From Alphaproteobacteria bacterium (GTDB lineage Bacteria > Pseudomonadota > Alphaproteobacteria > UBA828), in assembly GCA_029937205.1 (NCBI GenBank), contig JAPYQV010000068.1, forward strand, positions 1 through 9,633: a DNA stretch of 9,633 nt. The letters are read 5' to 3'. The translations under genes were made by a program, and so were the position numbers. This document shows, one piece after another, positions 1 through 5,186 of the stretch (within the stretch, counting starts at the first letter, position 1; each line of letters opens with the position of its first letter). The notes under the pieces were generated by a model, which did not search any database, had not been told where the DNA came from, and worked only from the letters and a program-made list of their open reading frames with translations.

Positions 1-541
1 GCGTCATGGTGGTCGAGGTGGTCGGCGCCAAGCCGAGCGTGCCGGCCTCGGGCTCGTCAGCCATCACCAGGGCAACGTCAGCGCTTTCGGCCAATGTGCT
101 GCCGGCGCGCCCGACGATTGCGACCATGGGAATTTTATAGCGCTTGGAAAAATGCAGCATGTCGCTCAACTCGGTGGTCTCGCCCGAATTCGACAGAACC
201 AGCAGCGCGTCCTCGCTGGTGATCATGCCGAGATCGCCATGACTGGCCTCAGCCGGGTGCACGAAGATCGCCAGCGTGCCGGTCGAAGCCAGGGTGGCGG
301 CGATCTTGTTGCCGATATGGCCGCTCTTGCCCATGCCGGAAACCACGATGCGTCCGGTGACCCGGTCGAGAATTTCCACCGCTTCGGCGAAACTGGCGTC
401 TAATTCCTGAGCCAGAGTGGCGAGGGCGCGAGATTGCAACTGCAACACCCGGCGCCCGGCGGCCAAATCGGGATTCTCTGAGCTGTCGCCATGGGCGGAT
501 AAGGGAGCCGAATTATTTGAAGGCGCATTCATTTTGGGCAT
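1..541 (-). CDS. kdsD: Arabinose-5-phosphate isomerase (KdsD/KpsF family), N-terminal part, truncated by window edge
   Basis: This enzyme family interconverts D-ribulose 5-phosphate and D-arabinose 5-phosphate in the cytoplasm, the first step toward Kdo for lipopolysaccharide. About 180 residues are visible. They cover the SIS (sugar isomerase) domain, with the phosphosugar loop GMGKSGHIG, the stretch STGTLAIFVHPAEASHGDLG, the SNSGET motif and the segment GTLGLAPTTSTT, all highly typical of KdsD/KpsF/GutQ. The two C-terminal CBS domains expected in this family lie outside the window. Two in-frame ATGs are possible, at 541 (MPKMNAPSNN) and 532 (MNAPSNN). An in-frame stop lies just upstream and neither has a strong ribosome binding site. 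I chose 541 because a weak GGA lies about 13 bases before it. The gene diverges from purM. In related bacteria it commonly sits with a short RNase D gene and with lptC-lptA-lptB. The lpt genes would lie off the left end and cannot be seen. Confidence 0.93.
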   Translation of the reverse strand, partial: MPKMNAPSNNSAPLSAHGDSSENPDLAAGRRVLQLQSRALATLAQELDASFAEAVEILDRVTGRIVVSGMGKSGHIGNKIAATLASTGTLAIFVHPAEASHGDLGMITSEDALLVLSNSGETTELSDMLHFSKRYKIPMVAIVGRAGSTLAESADVALVMADEPEAGTLGLAPTTSTTMT

Positions 542-782
542 TCGCAATATTTAATCCGCGGCCGCGAGCGGACCGATTCCACCCGACACAGCTAACATAA
601 CCGCTTCCGCAAGGAAATCAGTGGGAAAACAGTGGGAAAACAGTGGGAATTTAACCATTTTTACCGTTCTGACGAGCGAGAATCAGTCTGCGGCTCATAT
701 AAAACGCCATATTGTTGCACCTTTCCAGCAAGCCTAGTAACCATAGTGGTGTCGGGATTCGAACAAGCAATGGACAATATTG
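542..782. other. Divergent intergenic region between kdsD and purM
   Basis: This 241-bp stretch must hold the promoters for both divergent genes. It contains the three tandem CAGTGGGAAAA units at 619-650 (listed separately) and an AT-rich patch at 648-664. A short tRNA-3'-end-like sequence lies at 744-764. I cannot assign a convincing sigma-70 promoter to either gene. The best plus-strand candidate, TTGTTG (712-717) with 17-bp spacing to TAGTAA (735-740), matches consensus poorly. Confidence 0.6.
619..650. repeat. Three tandem 11-bp units CAGTGGGAAAA, likely protein-binding site
   Basis: CAGTGGGAAAA occurs at 619-629 and 630-640. A third, slightly degenerate copy (CAGTGGGAAT) is at 641-650, so TGGGA cores recur every 11 bp, close to one helical turn, on one DNA face. 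Such an array in a divergent promoter region suggests an operator. The TGGGA core in triplicate resembles the MraZ-binding boxes known upstream of mraZ (three TGGGN repeats with 5-nt spacers in E. coli). Here the spacer is 6 nt and no mraZ gene is nearby, so the link is inference. The array lies about 80-90 bp upstream of kdsD and about 130 bp upstream of purM. Confidence 0.7.
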
Positions 783-1874
783 ATGGCCGCGTCGCGTGAC
801 TCTTCCCCTATCGGCCCAACTTCTCCCGGTTACGAAGCCTCCGGCGTCAATACCGATCAAGCGGAGGACGGGCTCGGCCGTCTGATCGGCCATATCAAAT
901 CGACATGGTCGCTGAGCGAGGCAAAGGTCCAGCTCGATCTCGGCTATTTCGCCAATGTCATCGATCTCGATGGCACCGGCATCGCCATGTGCACCGACGG
1001 TATCGGCTCCAAGGCGCTGGTCGCCCAGATGGTGGGCAAATACGACACCGTCGGCATCGACTGTGTGGCGATGAACGTCAACGACCTGATATGCGTCGGC
1101 GCGACGCCGCTCAGCATGGTCGATTATATCGCCGTGGAACATGCCCAGCCGGCCATGCTCGAGGCGATTGGCGCCGGCCTCGCGGAAGGCGCACGGCAAT
1201 CCAACATTTCCATTTCAGGCGGCGAAATCGCCCAACTCAAGGACATCATCAAAGGCCATGGCGAGGGGCTCGGCTTCGATCTCGCCGGCACCGCCATCGG
1301 CCGGGTGGATTTGGATAAGATCAATGTCGGCGCCACGGTACGCGCCGGCGACGTGATCATCGGCATCGCCAGCAATGGCATTCACAGCAACGGCCTCAGC
1401 CTGGCGCGCCGCGCCCTGTTCGAGTTGGCCGATTATCAGGCGGATAGCCAGGTCGACGCTCTCGGCCGCACGGTCTGTGAGGAATTGCTGCGCCCGACTT
1501 ATATCTATGTCGCCGAGGCGCTCGACATTCTGGCCCGGGTAAAAGACATCGGCGCGCTGATCCACATCACCGGCGAAGGATTTTTGAACCTGACACGGGT
1601 CAAGGCCGATGTCGGCTTCGTCATCGATTCTCTGCCCGAGCCGCCGGCCCTGTTCGCGCTTATTCAAGCGATCACCGGCAGCGACAATAGGGAGATGTAT
1701 CACGTCTTCAATATGGGCATTGGGTTCTGTCTGGTGGTGCGCCCGGAGGCCGAGGACCAGGTGGTCGATATCGTGCGCGGCCACGGCAAGGCCTGTCAGC
1801 GGATCGGCTATGTGACGGATGGCCCCAAGGGCAGTGTCAAAATCGAATCGGCCGGAATCGAGATGACGCGTTAG
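783..1874 (+). CDS. purM: Phosphoribosylformylglycinamidine cyclo-ligase (AIR synthase), divergent sequence type
   Basis: PurM converts FGAM and ATP to 5-aminoimidazole ribonucleotide, the fifth step of purine synthesis, in the cytoplasm. The 363-aa product carries the family landmarks: YEASGVNTDQ near the N-terminus, the metal/ATP segment CTDGIGSKALVAQ (70-82), GIDCVAMNVNDLICVGATPL (91-110), SGGEIAQL (145-152), DLAGTAIG (166-173), IASNGIHSNG (195-204), LRPTYIYV (237-244), HITGEGF (261-267) and MYHVFNMGIGF (305-315). It departs from the E. coli-type enzyme. It lacks the GGFGA loop, and GGETAEMPGMY is replaced by SGGEIAQLKDIIKG with extra residues before FDLAG. From memory this looks more like archaeal-type PurM. 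The start is ATG 783. A TTG directly before it (780) is the only alternative, because an in-frame stop lies at 744-746. No clear ribosome binding site is seen. The gene stands alone, without the frequent partner purN, between kdsD and rnd on the opposite strand. Confidence 0.92.
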   Translation: MAASRDSSPIGPTSPGYEASGVNTDQAEDGLGRLIGHIKSTWSLSEAKVQLDLGYFANVIDLDGTGIAMCTDGIGSKALVAQMVGKYDTVGIDCVAMNVNDLICVGATPLSMVDYIAVEHAQPAMLEAIGAGLAEGARQSNISISGGEIAQLKDIIKGHGEGLGFDLAGTAIGRVDLDKINVGATVRAGDVIIGIASNGIHSNGLSLARRALFELADYQADSQVDALGRTVCEELLRPTYIYVAEALDILARVKDIGALIHITGEGFLNLTRVKADVGFVIDSLPEPPALFALIQAITGSDNREMYHVFNMGIGFCLVVRPEAEDQVVDIVRGHGKACQRIGYVTDGPKGSVKIESAGIEMTR

Positions 1875-1928
1875 GGCATGTCGCGCGCGCAAGCAATTTA
1901 ATAAAGTAAGGTGGATACTTAATTAATT

Positions 1929-1995
1929 AACGCCGGGCGGTCGCGTCCGCTCTTTTTGGTTTGATCCCTCAAACGCCGGGCGGTCGCGTCCGCTC
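1929..1995. repeat. Direct repeat of a 24-bp GC-rich unit
   Basis: The 24-bp unit beginning AACGCCGGGCGGTCGCG occurs without mismatch at 1929-1952 and 1972-1995, a period of 43 bp. Copy 1 is followed by TTTTT and could act as a terminator. Copy 2 has no T-run and forms part of the left arm of the foldback element. A diverged third copy lies inverted in the right arm (about 2182-2200). The duplication probably arose with, or after, insertion of the foldback element. Confidence 0.85.
1935..1957 (+). terminator. Candidate rho-independent terminator of purM
   Basis: GGGCGG (1935-1940) can pair with CCGCTC (1947-1952), giving a six-base stem with one G-U pair around the loop TCGCGT. TTTTT (1953-1957) follows at once. 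It lies about 60 bases after the purM stop codon in the right orientation. The stem is short, so this is a moderate call. Confidence 0.45.
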
Positions 1996-2207
1996 CACAT
2001 GACTCCCTGGCGGCTTACCTCGTATTAACTCGGGCGCGCGGTCGCGCTTGCCGGAATGCTAGGCGCATTCCGGAGGGTGGTTCCGCTTGGCAAGATATTT
2101 GAGGGCAGCCAAGTGGTGACAGGTCATAAAAATAACTAGCGCGACTGCGCGCCCGAGTTAATACGAGGTAGCCAAGGGTGCGGATGCACCCGCCCGGCGA
2201 TTGAGGG
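1966..2207. mobile_element. 242-bp foldback (MITE-like) element with long inverted arms, no coding capacity
   Basis: The outer ends match as inverted repeats: CCCTCAAACGCCGGGCGG at 1966-1983 against the complement of 2190-2207, with one mismatch in 18. After a diverged stretch, a much longer inverted pair follows: 2012-2047 against 2139-2173, about 35 bp with one single-base insertion and one substitution, containing CCTCGTATTAACTCGGGCGC. Inside are two more hairpins: CCGGAATGC/GCATTCCGG (2051-2059/2065-2073, perfect) and CCGCTTGGC/GCCAAGTGG (2083-2091/2108-2116, one G-T). The right arm has its own perfect hairpin, GGGTGC-GGAT-GCACCC (2176-2191). No open reading frame of note and no clear target duplication are seen. 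It fills the gap between the convergent ends of purM and rnd and may act as a two-way transcription barrier. A structured RNA is the alternative reading. Confidence 0.65.
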
Positions 2208-2225
2208 CAAATTCAAAGACGCTTC

Positions 2226-2840
2226 TTAGTGGTGGAAAATATCGACCTCGTCCCAGCCGGCAAGATCCAGCCGCGCCCGGTGGGGCAGGAAATCGAAGCA
2301 CGCCTGGGCCATCTCGGTCCGCCCCTCGCGGGTCAAACGCTCATCGAGAATTTTCTTGATGGCATGCAGATGCAACACATCGGTTGCGGCATAGGTCTGC
2401 TGCTCGGGCGAGAGTTCATGGGCCCCCCAATCCGACGATTGCTGCTGCTTGGAAATATCGACGCCGAGCAAATCCCGGCATAGATCCTTCAGACCATGGC
2501 GGTCGGTGAAGGTGCGCACCAGCTTGGAGACGATCTTGGTGCAATAGACCGGCTGGCAGGTGACGCCGAGATAATGCTCGATCACGGCCAAATCAAAGCG
2601 CGCGAAATGGAACAGCTTAAGCACCGACGGGTCGCCCAGCAGGGCGCGTAAATTAGGCGCCGCATAATCGCCGGGCGGCGGGAAATGCACCATGTGGCAA
2701 TCGCCATCGCCGCGCGACATCTGCACCAGGCAAAGCCGGTCGCGGTGGGGATGCAGACCCATGGCTTCACTGTCGATGGCAATGATATCGCCAAAGGTGA
2801 GCCCGGGCGGTAAGTCGTTTATGTGTAAATGATTGGCCAT
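2226..2840 (-). CDS. rnd: RNase D-like 3'-5' exonuclease (DEDDy), short alphaproteobacterial form
   Basis: A predicted cytoplasmic 3'-5' exoribonuclease, by family involved in trimming or turnover of tRNA and other small RNAs. The 204-aa product has all three exonuclease motifs of the DEDDy class. Exo I is IAIDSEAMGL with D23 and E25. Exo II is LFHFARFDL with D83. Exo III is YAATDVLHL with Y150 and D154. The segment KQQQSSDWGAHELSPEQQ (131-148) is characteristic of RNase D proteins. At 204 residues it is far shorter than E. coli RNase D (about 375) and lacks the C-terminal HRDC domains. This matches the short versions found in many alphaproteobacteria. The start is ATG at 2840, with no clear ribosome binding site. 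It shares its strand with kdsD but is separated from it by purM and the foldback element. It diverges from the NDUFA9-like gene, with 118 bp between the two starts. Confidence 0.93.
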   Translation of the reverse strand: MANHLHINDLPPGLTFGDIIAIDSEAMGLHPHRDRLCLVQMSRGDGDCHMVHFPPPGDYAAPNLRALLGDPSVLKLFHFARFDLAVIEHYLGVTCQPVYCTKIVSKLVRTFTDRHGLKDLCRDLLGVDISKQQQSSDWGAHELSPEQQTYAATDVLHLHAIKKILDERLTREGRTEMAQACFDFLPHRARLDLAGWDEVDIFHH

Positions 2841-2958
2841 GGCTGACTGGGTAGCCTGGGCGGTTTCACCCTGTCAACAGGTTCGGTGCTATATTTCCCC
2901 TGGCAGCCCAGCATGAGATATCCTAAATAGGGGCTTCAACGGACAAAGCGGCGGCATT
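2841..2958. promoter_or_regulatory. Divergent promoter region between rnd and the NDUFA9-like gene
   Basis: This 118-bp gap must hold promoters for both genes. It contains a small dyad, CCTGT-CA-ACAGG (2870-2881). A TATATT at 2890-2895 could be a -10 element for the rightward gene, about 65 bases before its start, but no good -35 element sits at the right distance. The region is called from position, not from a strong motif. Confidence 0.4.
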
Positions 2959-3978
2959 ATGAGCAAGCGCATCGTTACGGTTTTCGGCGGCTCCGGGTTT
3001 CTCGGGCGCCACGTCATCAGCAAATTGGCGCGCCAAGGGGCCATGGTACGCGTCGCCGTCCGGCGGCCCGAATTTGCCGGTTTTTTGTGCCCCATGGGCG
3101 ATGTCGGTCAAGTCAGCCTGATGCAGGCCAATGTGCGCGATGACGAATCCGTCGCCCGCGCCGTCGCCGGCGCCAGTGATGTGGTGAATTTGACCGGTAT
3201 TCTTGCCGAGCGCGGCCGACAGCGCTTTGCCGAAGTGCATGGCCGGGCGCCGGGCCGCATCGCGCGCGCCGCCGCCAATGCCGGTGTGGAACGGCTGGTC
3301 CATGTGTCCGCCATCGGCGCGGCGCCGGACGCCGTCTCGGCCTATGCGCGCTCGAAGGCGGCCGGCGAAACGGCGCTCCGCGATGCCTTTCCGGCAGCAA
3401 CCATCCTCAGGCCCGGCGTGATGTTCGGTCCGGAAGATGATTTCTTTAATAAATTTGGCGCGCTGGCGCGTATTTCGCCGATTCTGCCGCTCTTCTTCCC
3501 GATCCGCCAGAAGCTGAAATTCCGCATGGAAGGCCTCTACATGATGCCGGAGATCGAGGCCGGCACCACCCGCATGCAGCCGGTCTTTGTCGGCGATGTG
3601 GCCGACGCACTGATGCGTATCGTCACCGGCTCAACACAGGATACCGCCGGCAAAACCTACGAGCTGGGCGGGCCCAACATCTACAGCTTCCGCGAGCTGA
3701 TGGAGTTGGTGGCGCGCGAGACGCAATATAAGCGCCTGCTCGTTCCGGTGCCCTACTTTGCCGCCGATATGATGGGCTTTTTCGCCCAATTTTTGCCCGA
3801 GCCGCCGTTTACCGCCGATCAGGCGAAGATGCTGCGCGCCGACAATGTGGTCGCCGAAAACGCCCTCACGTTAAGCGATCTTGGTGTTACCGCCAGCCCG
3901 GCGGAACTGATATTACCGACCTATATGCACCGCTTTCGCCGTGCCCGCACGGATTCGACGCCACACGCCCAGACCTAA
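2959..3978 (+). CDS. NDUFA9-like NAD(P)-binding protein (atypical short-chain dehydrogenase, complex I accessory family)
   Basis: The 339-aa protein belongs to the extended/atypical short-chain dehydrogenase superfamily and resembles the complex I NDUFA9 family. It has an N-terminal Rossmann fold with VFGGSGFLGRHV (glycine motif at 10-16), then ANVRDDESVARAVAGASDVVNLTG, then VHVSAIGA with S117 and the YARSK motif (Y129, K133), the usual serine-tyrosine-lysine triad positions. RPGVMFGPEDDFFNKF and MQPVFVGDVADA (206-217), then TYELGGPNIYSFRELMELV, are typical of the NDUFA9 branch. Residues about 180-203 appear to be an extra segment compared with the usual short loop before the QPVFVGDV motif. 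In bacteria such proteins may bind NADPH and act in complex I assembly or stability or in quinone metabolism. The substrate is unknown here. The start is ATG 2959. The gene converges on uppP, with 7 bases between stop codons. Confidence 0.88.
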   Translation: MSKRIVTVFGGSGFLGRHVISKLARQGAMVRVAVRRPEFAGFLCPMGDVGQVSLMQANVRDDESVARAVAGASDVVNLTGILAERGRQRFAEVHGRAPGRIARAAANAGVERLVHVSAIGAAPDAVSAYARSKAAGETALRDAFPAATILRPGVMFGPEDDFFNKFGALARISPILPLFFPIRQKLKFRMEGLYMMPEIEAGTTRMQPVFVGDVADALMRIVTGSTQDTAGKTYELGGPNIYSFRELMELVARETQYKRLLVPVPYFAADMMGFFAQFLPEPPFTADQAKMLRADNVVAENALTLSDLGVTASPAELILPTYMHRFRRARTDSTPHAQT

Positions 3979-3996
3979 ATCGCCACTAAATCGCCA
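3976..3996. repeat. 11-bp-period duplication at the convergent stop codons
   Basis: TAAATCGCCA is present at 3976-3985 and again at 3987-3996. The first copy supplies the TAA stop of the NDUFA9-like gene. The second copy begins inside the region that, on the other strand, encodes the last residues and stop of uppP. There is no hairpin terminator between the two convergent genes. Confidence 0.7.
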
Positions 3997-4867
3997 GCGT
4001 CCAACCGAAACCGTAATAGAGAACGAGCAGCACCATGCCCAAGAACAGGCGGTAGACGACGAACGGCAAAAAGCTCATGCGCTTGAGCAATTGCATCAAG
4101 ACCGCGATGGTGACGAGGGCGGTCACGAAGGCAAGGGCGGCGGCGAGGCCGGCATCGCCGGTGATTATCGGCTCCCCGGCCTGCATCAGATCGCGCGCGG
4201 CGACAGCACCGGCGGCGACGATCACCGGGATCGACATCAACATCGAGAAACGCGCCGCGGCAGCCCGCTCAAATCCGAGGAAACGCGCCGCCGTTATGGT
4301 GATGCCGGATCGACTGGTGCCGGGAATCAACGCCAATATCTGGGCCAGGCCGATAATAAGCGCGCTACTCAGATTCATGTGCTCGACGCGGCGAACCGTC
4401 ATGCCGACACGGTCGGCAATCCACAGGATCACGCCGAAAATGACCATGGTGTAAGCGACGATCAGAGGAGAGCGAAAAAAGTCGGGCGCGAAATAGGCGA
4501 GCAGACCGCCGGCGACAATGACCGGCGGCAGAGAAGCCAAAAGATAGAGCCCAAGCAGGCGCCCGGCACGACGCTCGCGCCGTTTTCCACCCAAAAGTCC
4601 GAGAATTATGGCGACGATATCGCGCCAAAAATAGACCAGCACCGCACCCAGCGTGCCGACATGCACGGCGATATCGATATTGAGGCCCTGATCCTGCCAG
4701 CCGGCGATTTTCGGCAGCAGCACGAGATGCCCGGACGAGCTGACCGGCAAAAACTCAGAAATGCCCTGGACGACCGCCAGGATGACGATGTGCAACAACA
4801 GCAATGTGACAACAGCCTGTTTATTTTTGAATTGTAACGGCAGAGTTCGTACAGATCGTCCTATCAT
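3986..4867 (-). CDS. uppP: Undecaprenyl-diphosphate phosphatase (UppP/BacA)
   Basis: This integral membrane enzyme dephosphorylates undecaprenyl diphosphate to recycle the lipid carrier used for peptidoglycan and O-antigen synthesis. Overproduction confers bacitracin resistance in other bacteria. The 293-aa product shows both catalytic signatures: VVQGISEFLPVSSSGHLV (E38, S43-S45, H47) and LIPGTSRSGITI (PGTSRSG 182-188, R186). It contains several hydrophobic segments, for example around 22-34, 67-80, 107-125, 133-150, 166-183, 206-223, 240-260 and 268-288. It is about 20 residues longer than E. coli UppP (273) because of a polar N-terminal lead (MIGRSVRTLPLQFKNKQ). The only ATG is at 4867, so either this extension is real or translation begins at a TTG near residue 22. 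No strong ribosome binding site is seen. It diverges from gltD across a 319-bp gap. Confidence 0.96.
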   Translation of the reverse strand: MIGRSVRTLPLQFKNKQAVVTLLLLHIVILAVVQGISEFLPVSSSGHLVLLPKIAGWQDQGLNIDIAVHVGTLGAVLVYFWRDIVAIILGLLGGKRRERRAGRLLGLYLLASLPPVIVAGGLLAYFAPDFFRSPLIVAYTMVIFGVILWIADRVGMTVRRVEHMNLSSALIIGLAQILALIPGTSRSGITITAARFLGFERAAAARFSMLMSIPVIVAAGAVAARDLMQAGEPIITGDAGLAAALAFVTALVTIAVLMQLLKRMSFLPFVVYRLFLGMVLLVLYYGFGWTLAI

Positions 4868-4983
4868 ATTGCCATTTCAGGGAAATTTGCAATTCACCAC
4901 TGCCGGCTAGGGCGATAATCGCAAATATTCAGTAAAGTCGGAATCACATGAAACAGTCTCAAAACCGGACTAATTATAAGTAT

Positions 4984-5012
4984 TTGTACATTTTCATTTT
5001 AATAGCTTTAAT
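4984..5012 (+). promoter_or_regulatory. Candidate sigma-70 promoter for the gltDB operon
   Basis: TTGTAC (4984-4989) is followed after exactly 17 bp by TTTAAT (5007-5012, five of six matches to TATAAT), with AT-rich DNA upstream. Transcription would start near 5019, about ten bases before the 14-bp hairpin. The transcript would then begin with a stem-loop and carry a 5' leader of roughly 170 bases before gltD. The -35 match is weak. Confidence 0.4.
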
Positions 5013-5029
5013 CTGCAGCAAGCCTTCCT

Positions 5030-5062
5030 GCGATCTATGTCAGTATTTCTGACATAGATCGC
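5030..5062 (+). promoter_or_regulatory. Perfect 14-bp hairpin in the gltD leader (attenuator or operator candidate)
   Basis: GCGATCTATGTCAG (5030-5043) and its exact complement (5049-5062) surround the loop TATTT. GATTTTA follows, a short and imperfect T-run, so it could be an intrinsic terminator reading toward gltD. The last bases of the stem also belong to TCGCGA (5059-5064), which can pair with a second TCGCGA at 5071-5076, giving a smaller alternative hairpin. No gene lies upstream on this strand, so it does not end an ordinary gene. It may be a leader attenuator, the end of a small RNA, or a DNA-binding dyad. Confidence 0.6.
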
Positions 5063-5186
5063 GATTTTACTCGCGAATGCTGAGATTATCGGCTAAGTTG
5101 AGCCATCGCACACGGCGCCCGCGACATTTAACCGGCAGCCGTAGGAAATTCAAAAACCGCAATCTTGGGGGCAAACGGAAGCCGGC

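Larger units (their letters stand above)
4868..5186. other. AT-rich intergenic region upstream of uppP and gltD
   Basis: This 319-bp gap separates the divergent uppP and gltD starts and contains no credible gene. Its left two thirds (to about 5010) are strikingly AT-rich compared with the flanking genes. It holds a candidate sigma-70 promoter (4984-5012) and a perfect 14-bp hairpin (5030-5062), followed by about 124 bases of leader before gltD. I see no sigma-54 (GG-N10-GC) promoter, although glt genes are often nitrogen-regulated. Confidence 0.6.

Noticed and set aside
712..740. TTGTTG-17 bp-TAGTAA as a purM promoter
   Set aside because: Each hexamer matches consensus in only about three of six positions, so it cannot be separated from background.
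770..799. Nine-codon open frame (MDNIDGRVA) overlapping the purM start, a possible leader peptide
   Set aside because: It is too short to judge, has no clear ribosome binding site and shows no run of regulatory codons. Chance is the simplest explanation.
651..1199. Minus-strand open frame of 182 codons across the purM start
   Set aside because: It is antisense to conserved PurM motifs, resembles no family, and would run through the intergenic region toward kdsD without a good start signal.
3941..4837. Plus-strand open frame of 298 codons opposite uppP
   Set aside because: The translation is a hydrophilic low-complexity series typical of the complement of a membrane-protein gene. uppP itself carries both catalytic signatures.
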